Assembly (NCBI GenBank): GCA_037576195.1
Contig: CM075104.1
Coordinates: 16,942,211-17,006,210 of the forward strand
Origin: Phytoseiulus persimilis
Taxonomy: Eukaryota > Arthropoda > Arachnida > Mesostigmata > Phytoseiidae
DNA length: 64,000 nt
Direction of reading: 5' to 3'
Part shown: positions 1 to 11,734 of the stretch, piece by piece
Layout of the letters: each line of letters begins with the position of its first letter
How positions within the stretch are numbered: the first letter of the stretch is position 1
Program-made: the position numbers and the translations under genes
Notes under the pieces: model-generated
Told to the model about the DNA's origin: nothing
The model's input: only the letters and a program-made list of their open reading frames with translations
Database searches by the model: none

Positions 1-474
1 AGCAAGGTTCCTGTTCTTGTGATCTCCAGGATACTGTGGATTTTTTTGGCCACCTTGTTTCACTTAGAACTTCGCCGAATGTCGCTTACTGCAGTCTGGT
101 GTTCGACTTCATTCTGCCGTCATTCCTCTGGTTATCACGGGCGCAAAATTCGAGGTTACCGCAGTAAAATCTCGAGAAAGGCGTTGCTGTCCTCAGATCC
201 GAAAAGCCGCGATCGTGAGTCGTATATCCGGGGTTGGATTGGGTTGTAGTCTGTACGTTGGACAGGATAATTACTGAGAGGAAGGTCGCCCTGCGCGGCG
301 CTAGAGGAGCGGACGAAGGATGGTAAATATTGATGTCGAAATGCTTGACCGGCACACTGCATTTGATCGCCAACCTCAGAAAACTCCCGTCGGTGATGCA
401 GGTGGCTCATGATCAGCTGGCTGCTGTGGGTCGCCTCCAAAAACAAGCAGTGATCAGATCCCTGCTGGATATGG

Positions 475-722
475 GGGAGTATTGTCAGGGACCTCCTATC
501 CGGTGAAGTTTGGTAAACTTGGAAAAACGTCTCTGGAATGTATTCAGCGAACTATTGTCAACTCAAACAACATTGACTCTTCATCTAGTGTCTTCTGCAG
601 TACTTGGACGAATCCCCACCCCCTTTCCGCAGCAGTGCAGCAAGGATCCAGCTACTATGATACCCGGCGAATGGAAAAACGCCGGTTTGCGTGACTGACG
701 TGGATCGTCTCCGAGCCGATCA
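475..722. other. Segment present in A only (indel against A')
   Basis: In A' the flanks of this segment meet directly near 34,290, so about 248 bp was either gained in A or lost in A'. No terminal repeats or target duplication are obvious. A 70-residue open frame lies inside, with no family recognised. Confidence 0.75.
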
Positions 723-1079
723 GGCGAGGGTTTTCTCCAACCCTCGTCGTCAATGGTTAGAGTTCGGAACAATAAACTACGAGGAATGAGCTCGTGACCG
801 TTTTCTTGGAAGCTGTTCCTTCTTCTTATTCGCTGCAGATGGTCTCAGAACTCACCAGAAGCGTGTCGAATCACCAGCTTCTCCCGGAATCAGAAATTTG
901 TGTCCTTTGGGAGACGGCTCCCTTGTTCGACTGTCGAGCGAAACCCAGCAGATGGTCCTTTCGGTTCTCTGGGAAGCTTGAAATTTTGCGAGTTCTCATT
1001 CTGGGTCTCTCATGTGCGGGAGGCTGAGTCATGAGTCGACTGAAGCCGGAAGATTACCCCACCGATTTTAGGGGGTAAG

Positions 1080-2335
1080 AGTTTAGTTCAGGCTCATTGA
1101 ATCACGTCCTGAGGAGGAGAATGAGAATTCTCGAGGGGATCCTGCTTTGGAGCCAACTGTAGTAGCAAAAAGAGAGCTTCACCACGAAGCCCCGGCCGCA
1201 GCCTCTGTTCCCTGGAGGAATGTGCCGCAATCCGCAAATGCCGGCCTGGCCGCAGCCTAACGCTCCTCTGGAAGGTCTCTCTAGCTCGACTCCTCATGAT
1301 CCGCAGATCATCGGCTCGCAAGCCATGTCCTCTCGGGACAACATTGGGACGTTCCGTCTGCAATTTAAGCTCAAAGTTCTCCGGACAATTTCAAGCTCAT
1401 GAGAGATCGGGATAGATCTTCAATTCGCGTTCCTTTCTGATATCGGAAACTTTCCACGTGAAGCCTAAATCATCAGCAAACCGTGGATGAAGAACTCTAT
1501 AAGCTGATTCGATTATTCGTGGTTTCGATGCTCAGCTGTCGTTCAAACTTCATCATACTGTTGGAGGTCGAGAACTCGTGGAGGCCAGATTTTCTCTTCT
1601 CGGGATAGCTGTCGAGCCGGAGAGATGTGTCGGCTGAATTGGAGCGATCGATGACATGTTGACATTCTCGAATCACTTCCCGAAGAGCTCATTCTCGGGT
1701 TCTTCCGCCGCTCCCCATTCCGACGCCGAATCAGAAAATCGGAGTCATGAAATGAAATCCAGTCTGGCATCTCAGCGATTCTCCTCTGTTCCTCGGCAGT
1801 CTCGCTACGGTATCCACCCCGCGCTAGCTATCGCCCAGTGACCAGAATGCTTCTTAGCGAGAGAGAGAAGGAAAACTCCCCGTCGCAAATGAACAATGAT
1901 TTATGTCGGTGCCCTTGGAGCGGTCAATCATATTATTTCATTGAATGAATGGGCTGAATGCAACGGCATGACGCAGCCCTTTGCTGCACAGCTCCGACAT
2001 ACAGCTCGTCATACGAAATCCCTTCAAAGCCGCAGACTCTTTCACTCTTGTTCCATCGTCAGATCCATTCCTCACCGCGGAACAAATCACAGTTAATACA
2101 ATCATTATTATCCTTGCATGCACGACGTCTTCCGAAATACCGCGCAGGAGGGGGCGCCAGAGAGTCAAAATGCTGCATCCGCGGTTATCTCCTGGATTTA
2201 AAGTCAACCAATTTCGTACTCATCTCAAGCTTCAGATCCTATTGCGCAGGGGGATTTCCGTTGAAGTCCCTATGCAACAAGGTGGGGTTTCAGCTTTCCA
2301 AAGTTCCCGAGTTCCCAACCTAGAGAGAGATTGGG
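1080..2335 (+). repeat. R repeat, copy 1 (in A)
   Basis: This is a copy of a dispersed unit found six times in the window. Landmarks in order are a stem-loop TGTCC-TCTCG-GGACA at 1,326-1,340, a block around 1,455-1,525 (CACGTG followed by a conserved CTCTATAAGCT motif), and a block at 1,640-1,760 whose plus-strand frame reads LTFSNHFPKSS followed by an SDAESEN motif. Blocks near 1,890-2,090 and 2,240-2,310 are also shared with other copies. Whether it is a decayed mobile element or a decayed gene family is unclear. No terminal repeats were found. Confidence 0.8.
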
Positions 2336-2339
2336 CAAA

Positions 2340-4280
2340 GTGATGGACTCTGTATTCCCTCCCAGAAACTCATCGAGTGTATGCGGTTCGTCGCGGCGTT
2401 GCGTTTCACCGTAGTCGACGGCTCACTTGCCAGACTACGAGACAAAACTCTGAGCTTATCGCGTGACTCTGTAGATCTCACATTCTGGACGGTCGGATGA
2501 CTGTGCTGTCAATGTGAGGGCGCTCATCATTGCATGGGGCACAGCCGGGGGATGATGACTGGAGAAGCTGTCGAGGGGCGGGGAAACCCGACTATAGCGG
2601 ACTAACCGAGTCGTCAACGTTAATTATTCCTGTTATTGTTCCTGTGCTAATCGTTCCCGTTCTCCGTCCTACCCAAGAGTTCGTGCGGGTAGTCAGCGAC
2701 ACAACTGGAGGAGTTCCCTCCTTCGAACATCTTTCGCCTAATGTTTCTAAATAACAGGAGTGCTCGACTCGGTTCCGGAGTCTACGATTCCACGAGACCG
2801 TCTACGAGGAACTACGAGACCGTCTGAGAGCGGACTGTCCATGAGTGTCTGCGCAACCGTCTGCAAGAGTTCACGTGCAGTCTACGGTTATCTACGCGAA
2901 AGTTGTAGGTGAACCGCAAATCACAAAACGAGCATCTCCACGATGAAGCCATCCAATGTCGATCCCATGGAGGTGGGGCGAAATGAAGGTTTCAGGAACA
3001 GTTGAGGACATTTCTCGATCAACTACAATGTTCTGCTACTTCAGTCGAAGATTTTGATCAGTAAAGAGTGAACTGCAATGTAGAGAACTAACGGCATATA
3101 CTGGTCAGCCGAATGGGAAGAAAGTTTCGGAATGATGCTCACTCAATGATGAAGCTTATCCAAGCAACCGCAGTCCAACCTATTGGAGCGCGGCCGACTC
3201 GTCGTCGGAGGATCACTCTCTAGCAGCGGAAGAACCGGAGCGTAGCCGAGGTCCCGTTTGTAGCTCCAGTTCGGGACCGAAAATACGGTTCCGAGATGAG
3301 TTCCGGAGCCATATTATGGTTCGGAGTCGAGGTATCATTCGAGGCTGTACCGCAGCGGAAATGCCGTATTTCGAGCAGAGAAGCACCATTTCTACAGGAG
3401 ACCATTGCCAAGAAAGACACCTCAAGTTGTCACTATTCAAACGCAAGTCGGAGGCCATGTGGCAGCTGAAGCGACACACGAAGCACCTAGAAACGGCTTT
3501 GACCCTCGTAGGGAATATTATCCCTCAGGAAAGAATTCTCAGTGGGGCTTCTACCAGAACATCAGGTTACGCAACATGAATGATGTGAGGGATACAGCTG
3601 CTGGGATCCTTCGAAAATCTCAAAATTCCTTGATGAACTCTCAAATTGACGGAAGATACCCGATGAGAGCGGGGCCCGATGAAAACGAAGCCCTATAAGT
3701 GGCCGTTGCGACTGCATTGGTACTGTACAATGAGGCACAGGCGAGTGCCATCCCGCTCTGCGCAATTTAGCGACGGCGACTCGTCCAACTAGTTCCTCGA
3801 TCCAGCCCCTCCTAGTCAACCTCTGTCCAGCCCCTCTTGATCCAGCTCTTCCCCGACCCTATCAAGATCGGTCAGGATCCTACCGAGATTCCTCACGAGC
3901 AAACGATGCGATCCTGCGTCGACCTGTTCAAGCTCTAGTTCGGTATACCCAAGACTGCTTCCCAGTCCATCTATCCGAGCTCTACATCAGTCCACCTGCG
4001 TCCTTTTGCAGAGCAGTGAGGCATGAATAGAAGAGATTGCCACGAGTTCTACCACGAATGCGCGAGGCTTGAAGCGGCATTGTGCAGATGGACTTCCCAT
4101 GGGGGAGCCAATTTTCGCTGCTCAGTATAATGTGCGGCAAAAGTCCTATGCATTTCTTCCCGGTGAGTCGGGATAGCGAACGAATGGAAATTGGCAGCGG
4201 GTATCTGAAATAGATTGAAATGGACAGGACGCTGCGGTAAAGGATACACGTCTCCAAAGGTCCTCCGGAATGGAATCACA
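2340..4280. other. Arm A interior, no recognised gene
   Basis: No gene was recognised here. Short frames mirror those in A'. The stretch at 2,600-2,690 has a repetitive pyrimidine-rich motif (frame IIPVIVPVLIVPVL) and 2,785-2,900 carries several imperfect copies of a GAGACCGTCTACGAG-like motif. A frame starting at the ATG at 3,117 is interrupted by TAG in A near 3,222, but is open for 118 codons in A' (31,550-31,906, minus). Confidence 0.5.
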
Positions 4281-4284
4281 CATG

Positions 4285-4359
4285 AAAAAAATCGGGGTCG
4301 AGTTCAGGACATGAACCAAGGGCTCCGCACGCTCACGTCCCATTCGCTCAGCGACCGTG
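4285..4359 (-). repeat. Possible tRNA-derived SINE head (A copy)
   Basis: On the minus strand there is an A-box-like stretch (TCGCTGAGCGAATGG), then a B-box-like GGTTCATGTCC with one mismatch to the consensus, then a T7 run that could end RNA polymerase III transcription. The mirror copy is at 30,660-30,734. No cloverleaf was verified, so this is a motif-level call only. Confidence 0.3.
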
Positions 4360-5397
4360 TGCTACTTGTTTAGTCAACTGAACAACAATACAATAGAAAT
4401 AACTGAATGAAATACAAATCGAATCAGCCATTCAGGCTTTAATTCCTGTCACATGTGGTCGAAATGAATTGCGTACCTCTAGAGAACGCGGGAAACTATA
4501 TAAGCGAGCAGAAAAGAAGGAGATTGGAAGGGCGGGAGCCCTCGACTTTCGTTTAGGCCGACAGTCATTATCTCATCGGACGACTGCCGAGTGAAAAAGA
4601 AGCCCCATTGCCCTCAATTCGTCCGGTATTCACAGCGACGACGAGGAGAATCAGAGGGCCGGTACAGCGCGACAACAAGGTGGCATTTTTTTGTTCCAAA
4701 TTTTGGAGGCCTGTGGAGCTCAAAAGTTGCTCACGTTCAGTCTCGCAGTGCACAATAAGGGTGTCCAAAATGTGACAACTGGGCAACAGCTTATTATTGA
4801 ATCGACACATCTATCTCATCGACGACCGGTCTCATGGAAACGAGATGGTGATAGGAAGCGGCGGGGCGAACGATGCATACCACTCATCAGTACCGCAAGG
4901 CACAGCTCTGGGCGGTTCCAGGTCCGTTGCGTCTAACTTCCGGCAGGACACGCGAACCCTCCCCGTTAGAATGTGTGCCTACGTTGAGAGACGCCATGAG
5001 GTCGGAACCCCATTGCTCCCATGCTCAGGTTCCACTGCCAAACTAGACCCGAAGAAATCATTTCGTCGAAAGTCAGCATCATGAAGAATGGGGGGGCGAA
5101 CGGATATCTCTCTTTCCCATCGGTGGAGCCGAAGTGATGGATGCAACTGAAACCAGTTATGACGACATGGCTATCGTCAGCGAACCCACTCGAGCAGGCC
5201 CGCCTCCATCAATCAGCCCAAATAGGAATCGAGAAATTTTGCACAACTGTGATCAGTAAGGAGAAAGACTCAAACTCTCGAGAGAATACGATACAAACTA
5301 TTTAGAATTTGGATTCGTTCAACAACCAGGGACCGAGCTTGATCCGTCACCCATCTGTCCTGTGCCCTCGGGGAGCCAGTTCAGAGGAGCCGTGAAT

Positions 5398-6078
5398 CCT
5401 GAAGCCCGGACGGCACTTATTCGCCAAGCATCCGCAGCTTCCGGGGAAGACGGATGAACATTTCCGGCGACTCCATCAGGACACGGAAGAGAAGAGGAGG
5501 GCTCGAACGGAGCGATGGCTCAAGGCCTATCTGTCTCGTACGCTCGAACCAAGTGGAAAACGCTTGCCTGCCAGTGGATGTGGACTCCTCGCCCGCACAA
5601 CATGACGCACATGCGCAACCAGATCCCTCCGAAGAATATCACACTCGAACTTGGCCAGAGCGCACCAGCTACCCGCGCTCTCTCTGGAATCAGCATGAGT
5701 ACGAATCGTTTCTTTATCGGGATCATGAGGAAGCCCACTGACGCATTCTCAAATCCACTTACTCAATATCTCTCCCACTTAGTAAGTGACTGAAAGATCT
5801 CACGAGTAAAGACAGACACTTTGGCAACCGGACCATGAATCATTCGGGGAGATGGTCCAGCGCCATTGTCAGAAAAAAATATCGTCACATATGTGCTTAT
5901 TCGAGATGATCAGCCATCTCAAACACGACGACCACAACCTGGAGATCCTACGACTCCTCCTGAACGCGGGGAACCCAGACAAGCCCATGAGCAAAAATAG
6001 CGAGTGTCGAATGATCGCCTCGCGCGGCTTGCCGGTCAGCTCGAAACAGGCGTGGTGACACTTCTTTACCTATGGTAA
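5398..6078 (+). other. A-only insertion and surrounding open frames
   Basis: About 545 bp (5,536-6,078) is absent from A' (junction near 26,982). A plus-strand frame running through 5,398-5,600 encodes a charged helical-looking stretch (KRRARTERWLKAYLSRTLE). Further on, frame 5,852-6,058 contains HNLEILRLLLNAGNP, which resembles the helix core of an ankyrin repeat. Both are short, interrupted and without splice support. They could be remnants of a host gene, but I cannot name it. Confidence 0.3.
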
Positions 6079-6596
6079 TAGTAAAATATTCGGCCTTCGC
6101 GGCATTGAGTCCACACAACCCCTCGCTCGGTCGGATTCTAACCTTTAAGTTGATGAGACGAAACCGGGTATACATTCATCATCCACAATGTTGTTCTAGA
6201 CGATGATGATCGAACGTTCGCCGGGTTAGGAACCATGTGCTTCCTTCAGCCCGACAACATGCCATTGGTTCAGTTTCGGTTCGATCAATCCCGTGAGACC
6301 CATCGAGGACAAAAAACAAACAGATCCTAGATTTTAACACTTATTGTTTTTATTCAATCGTGATAGATTGACACTGTATGTAGTGTGAAAAGACCAAGAA
6401 TGATGATTATGAGAACGCCGGAAGAGTCTGAACGAGATATCTCGAGACTGAGCTTGGAATCCTGGCGGGAATGGTTCTGGTTCACTGATTGATCCTCAGC
6501 ATTTTCTGCTTCACAGGGAACCGTCCCCCCTCCAAGTGGGACAACAGTGCCTGACTCCTGCTGCGCCGGATCCAGTCGAGATGCTCGTTGAAGCCC

Positions 6597-6871
6597 TGAT
6601 CGGATTGGAGAGACTCTCCAAGCTTCGCGACAATCTTCACCATCGCCGTGATGAACGCGATATCGTCGATGAGGCTCGAAGCCGGTGCGGCCACCCGCGA
6701 GACGAACAGGACCATGTAACCTGGCGGTAGTCTTTTCTACAAGCAGGGCTTTAGTCCGATCGTTCAGGAATCATGGGAGTCCAAGGTCCGACAGAGCTTC
6801 AATAACGACGAAAATGGCGGCAGGAAAGAGCAACGTCACCCATTCGGCTCGCAGAAAGGTTTCTGCATCAG
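6597..6871 (-). pseudogene. P-type (OCA2-like) transporter fragment, A copy
   Basis: The minus strand encodes, in two frames, segments close to the better copy at 57,650-57,995: a block reading LLFPAAIFVVIEALSDLGL, then a block reading ASSLIDDIAFITAMVKIV. These match the C-terminal half of the P-protein/ArsB-NhaD-type ion transporter family, where the second block corresponds to the conserved SASSFIDNIPFT-like helix. An in-frame stop follows SDLGLP, a frame shift separates the two blocks, and the conserved Asn-Ile-Pro has become Asp-Ile-Ala. It is clearly non-functional. The mirror copy lies in A'. Confidence 0.75.
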
Positions 6872-7189
6872 CACTGAGAAGCACTTGAAGTGGTTCTCGT
6901 TACCATTCTGTATGACAACTCCTGTCACGCCTGGGGAGGAGCCGCAGAGCGATACACGCAGCGATGCCGCCAACAATCACTGATGGGAAAACAGCATAAG
7001 TTTCCTTTCAACTACATGGTTCGGCATCCAAGCAGAACCAGGACTGTGATGAGTTTCGGGTCCCCTAATCTCAGACGCGATTCCAAGATTTGAACTCTGT
7101 TCTCCTCTCAAATCTCGTCGCTCTCAAAAGTGCGGTTGTCATGAAACGGAGACATGTCCCAGATCAGAGATAGGAGGAGGGAAAACTCA

Positions 7190-8065
7190 CTTTTTTAGGT
7201 ATTCGTTCTGCGGCGAGGAATGCGTCAGACTGTGTGACACGAGTGAAAGAGTCCACAACTTAGGAGGAGTTCAGAACCGTCGAGCTCGGTGGATGACGAG
7301 CTGTATTTTGTGAAGGCTTCTCCATTATGAACCAATCGAAAGCCATCCGTTTGGATGAATATGATTGAACGCTCCGAGGACATCGACCTGGATTATAGTC
7401 CACTTGGGACGGGAAGTTACCCTTCTGACTCGCTCGGAAGCTTCCCTGATTACTCACGAACGCTCCATGAGCCCTTCCGTACCCAGACTGTCGAGAGAGA
7501 GAGGAGAATGGTGAGTGCGAAAGAATGAGAGAACGAGATTTTCGGAAAGTAATACGAGAATGCCAACATTTCATCGATCGCGCCGACACAGCCGACATAG
7601 CCGACGACAGACCTCTCCGTCTCGACACCCGTTCCGAAAGAGGGCACAGCATCTCGAGCTCCGACAGTATAATCAAGTTCCTGCGATAGCTGAGCATGGA
7701 ATCCCGAAATAATTGAAACTACCTTATAGAGTCCTCCATCCACTGCTTGCTGATGATCTAGGCTCCACGTGGAAAGTTCGAACTTTCAGAAACGAACTCA
7801 TATTGAAGATTTATCCCGGATCTCTGTAAGCTTGAGGCTTCCCAGAGCACTTGAAGAATAAATTGCGGTCCGGACGTCTTGAAGTTGTCCCGAGCGGACA
7901 TGGCTCCAGAGCACATGATCTGCGGATCGTGAGAGTCGTCCTGGAGCAATCTACCGCCGGCGCGGCAGGTTGCTGCCAAGCCGGCCTCCGCGGATCATGG
8001 AATATTCCTCCAGGGGAGAGAGGCTTTGGCCGGGGCTTCGTGGTGAGGTCCACTTTTTGTTACTC
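7190..8065 (-). repeat. R repeat, copy 2 (in A)
   Basis: This is a reverse-orientation copy of the R unit. The stem-loop TGTCC-CGAGC-GGACA is at 7,886-7,900. The FPKIS/FSHSF-type frame is on the minus strand near 7,500-7,580, and blocks resembling copy 1 lie at 7,210-7,420. A 145-residue minus-strand frame (7,260-7,697) spans much of it but has no recognisable domain. Confidence 0.8.
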
Positions 8066-8449
8066 CCCAAGGTCCCCTCCTCTTCCAACTTTTCGTCCGT
8101 TTTCCCGCACTCCTTCTGTACTATGGGGTTGATATTGCTATTAATCTGACCATTCTCATCGGAGTCGAAAGAGATGGTTGCGGGATTGATCTGACCATAC
8201 TTTCCTGTTACTCTCTTTTTTTCATGTTATACAGTCGGTGCGAAATCGCTTCGGACGCACAGAGCGACCATTACTCTGGCAGTGAGGTGATTCCTCCAAA
8301 ACACTCCCATCTCTGCAAAGGAAAACCGGGTACTCAGCTTGATGCCGGAGTGATTCCTCCCCCAACGCTTCTGCTTCAGATTCTCAGAGCTACTCTGACA
8401 TTGGTCAAGGCGCTGTGGGGAATCTCCTCAGCCTGGCCCTTCCCAGAGC

Positions 8450-10560
8450 CACTTTTCTTCCTCAGGATGTTGGTGATGGAGAAATGAGATCCGTTCCCAC
8501 GTCTCTCCGTCGTTCAGCATTTCTCCTACCATTCTTGGGATGTCGGTCATGTGAGCAATCTGTCTACGCTGGTGGGATGGGCTTTGCCGATACGATATAA
8601 ATACTGTTGAAAATTACCGTGGGTTGTTGGGATCCGCATGAGATAGTATGTCAGGTCTCCATGCATCCTCTCTCGCCATGTTTTCACGTCGGGTGTACAT
8701 TCGAAAGCCCATCTTCATTGGTCTGTTTATTCCAGGCAAGTTGCCACTGCTGGATAGTTCCTCCCTCAACCTGTCCTCCGTTCCTTCCCTCGTAATCTTC
8801 TGCTTCTGAGTCGTACGGTGAATCCAAAGTTTCCTCAGTCTCCACAGCACTATGCGCTCCCTGCCCAGCAGTGATCAAGGAGGGCTGCGCCCGAGAACAT
8901 GTACCGCTGCCGTAGAGTCTGTACGGTAGCTCCTCGTTGTTCTGATGGCCATCTCCAGGTGAGTGTTGTCAAACTGGCTTCCGTTAACCGCCAGCTTGAA
9001 AGCAAAAGGCGCCCGAACCGGTGGCGCGTATAGAGCGATTGACTCTGCGAACACTGCGGGACGGCATCTCTGAGACTCCGATGCGCCCCACGTTCTAGGG
9101 GGGAGGATCCTTGACACGTTTGACTTGAGCAAGGAACGAAGTGTGTTTCGGTTCTCTACTTCGCTTTATCAATATGACAAGCTCGGTTTTCCCCGCTGTT
9201 GGCTAGATCATGTTTCCCAGGCACCAAGAAGAGACAATGTAAAGCGCATCGTGGGCTATTTCCTCTAGTTCCCTGAGCGATTCCGCCGTAGCCATGGTGA
9301 CCACATCGTCAGCGTAAGGAATGACTTCGAAACCTCCCGGGAAACATTCCTCGGACTAGCACTGAGCCCTGGGGGACTCCACCGGTCATCCCATTGTTCT
9401 GTCCATTTTCATCAATTACCCATTGGTTCTGCAAATAGGATCCTTGGATCCTTCGGAGGTAGGCTGATGCATTCCCTTTTCAAGAGATGCCGGAATGACT
9501 CCTCATTCGATGGAGTTGAACCCATTTACAACGTCCAACATGATGATGATGTACCTCTAACGGTCTCTTGGTGTCTTGATTTCCTCCTTCGTGACTGTAA
9601 TGGTGACTTTTCCAATAACGGATAGAGTGGAGCCCCCGTCCTGAAGCCGTATTGGTTCTCAGAGAGTCTATCGTTGTAATCTAGTTCACCTTGGAGCCTT
9701 TCGTTAACAATTGCCTCCACTGCCTTTGCCATAGCGTTGAGAATGCAGATCGATCGATACGATTCAGCTTTTCCCGGTTTGAGTATTGAAACACTATTTG
9801 TTGTCTTCCAGGAGCCAGAGAGAATTCCATTGCTGAGAATATTGTCGACCAGTCTTGAGGAGATGCTGGGCGATCTGTTCAGCAAAGCCCTGACCGCTTC
9901 GGAGGGTACTCCGTGCGGGCCCGGTGCTTTTTCTGGAGGAATTCTGTCCGCCGCCGACGCCCGTCCTGAGCATGTCACCCTTGTGATGTCGTCATCTTGA
10001 ATGATTAGAACATCCCTCTGGAAACTTCCGCCTGAATGCTCTGGGGGTAGTGTCTAGTGGCGACTGAATCCTCTTCTGTGGGAGCTTTCCCCCGTACAAT
10101 TCTTTAGGGGAAACCCTAGAGATTCCATCCGAGCAGGTCACAGATTCCTTTCCATGAATTATTCTTGCTGCGGATTATTTTTTTGCGGAAGTTGGCTTCA
10201 ATGTCAATGTAGTCTACTTAGCGTTCTCCGACCCACTCCGGGTATCTGGGACCTACTTCTCTAACTCTCAGAAAAAGTTTCCGAGCTTCAAGTGTCTCCT
10301 CCCTTTCGGATATCTCTTCATTCCACCAATAGACCGGCCTTTTTCTTCCCCAAATTGGGATTGTGGGAGAAGACGCCTTTTGGCAGGCAAATTCAAGGAT
10401 GTTGTTCATGATTCCGGAGTCCATAAAAACATTGTTGTCCCTGATCTCCTTGCAGGTTTTGCTCAGCTCCTCATGGAAGTTATCCTCGCTGAAGTTTTCC
10501 AGCGCCATCTTGTTTTTTTGACTCTGTTGCTGCTACGGCTTCGGAATCGGTGGCCCTCTG
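8450..10560 (-). mobile_element. R1-like non-LTR retrotransposon, 5'-truncated, decayed
   Basis: Read on the minus strand. It contains a pre-RT linker with the VYWWNEEI motif (10,218-10,508), a stretch KKIIRSKNNSWKGICDLLGWN (about 10,120-10,190) typical of the R1 clade, RT fingers with KAPGPHGVPSEA, WKTTNSVSILKPGK and SENQYGFRTG (9,600-9,978), and a palm with YADDVVTMA (about 9,310). Connection and C-terminal sequence runs to about 8,455. Frame shifts and stops are frequent and no endonuclease was found upstream. The inner palindrome border (9,845) falls within the RT, so only the part below that point exists in A'. Confidence 0.85.
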
Positions 10561-10619
10561 CGGTAACCCTGTCTAGTCTCCTGGGAAGCCCATTCTGGGG
10601 CCAAGATTATGAATCCCCC

Positions 10620-11015
10620 CCTCCCCCCATGTACTCTCCAAAATCATGAAGTTCGTCGAAGAACGGGCGGTTTCGAAAAAAATTGAGCATCTTGGCCGCG
10701 GCTAAGCGGAGGCATCGGCCCCGGGAGATTCGATTCGTTTGAGATGTTTCAGTTACTTGACAGCCAATTGAACGGTCTGTAGAAACGCTCATCAACCTCT
10801 CGGAGTCGTCGCTTCAACATAAAGCGTTCCTTCCTCACAATATGACATGTTAGACTACCAGAAGCGACTCTGGGAATGGGACAGAAAAGACTTTTCCGTC
10901 GCTGGAGCACACGAGATCACTTCTTGCGAGGCTCGAAACGATGAAACGTGGATGAGTGACATTCCGCTTTTTTCGAACCGCTCGTTTCCCAACGTACTTC
11001 ATGATTCTGGAGAGA
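10620..11015. repeat. Small imperfect inverted repeat
   Basis: A stretch of about 50 bases at 10,625-10,680 (containing ATCATGAAGTTCGT and CGGTTTCGAAAAAA) recurs inverted at 10,965-11,015, at roughly 80% identity by eye. About 290 bases separate the arms. No terminal target duplications were recognised. Confidence 0.5.
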
Positions 11016-11734
11016 ATATTGGTTGGTCATGATCTTTATTTCGCCGAAACCGTAGGATAGCGATTTTTTCCTAATTCTTATCCTCTCAGTAGAAATGCTC
11101 GTGTGAGCAATATTGCGGATATTGGAAGGACACCTCGCCTGGCGCGCTCCCCAGCTTCCAGCTTCCTTCGAGATAGGAACAAGAACTTTTTTCCTGTAGA
11201 AAGAGTTCCGAATCTTATTTTCCTCCGATCCGAGGCGTTCGAGGGATGAACAAAGGTGGAAGCAAAAAGTATTCATGAAGAGTGACGAGTTCAGAAATTG
11301 AGAGCAGGATTGACCAATGTCGATAGGGTGGTGTTTTACGGCATCCGTGTGAATAACAAGTCTAAGGAATTTACTCATCTCTCCTGGATGTGTGTCTCTC
11401 TTAGCTCGGCCTCGTTTCCGTCGACCAAACGACTCGGCTTGGATGAATCCTTTGGCTTCCGTTGACCATACACTCGAGAACTTCCGCAACGAGAAATCTC
11501 CTCAATATTTGCGCAGGTTGCAGCTAGGCGAGATCAGGAGTAAACGATTCGTGAGACCGGATTCTCTGTTGAAGCGGGTGTTTGAGTCTCGTAGGAGATT
11601 CCGTTCACGTCATGCAAAACTCAATCTGAGTTCACATCGAGCCGTCGGAATTGGACTTCATCTCGTCATTTCTCCGTCCAAAAAGAACAATTATTTCGCC
11701 GTGAAAATATATTTTTATTTAAATTGAGAGCTGG

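Larger units (their letters stand above)
1..9845 (+). repeat. Arm A of giant inverted repeat (A/A')
   Basis: This arm is repeated on the opposite strand at 23,220-34,762. Many identical or near-identical reading frames map in mirror positions: 19-249 mirrors 34,514-34,744, 4,146-4,343 mirrors 30,676-30,873, and 8,614-8,850 mirrors 24,216-24,452. The sum of paired coordinates stays constant over long stretches (34,763, then about 35,014, then about 33,060), and it changes only at discrete indels near 475-722, 5,536-6,078 and the LINE in A'. The arm runs off the left window edge, so its true length is unknown. The inner end lies inside an R1-like retroelement. Confidence 0.95.

Noticed and set aside
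9737-10000. 87-codon plus-strand frame near the palindrome border
   Set aside because: It is antisense to the R1-like reverse transcriptase, whose motifs are clear on the minus strand.
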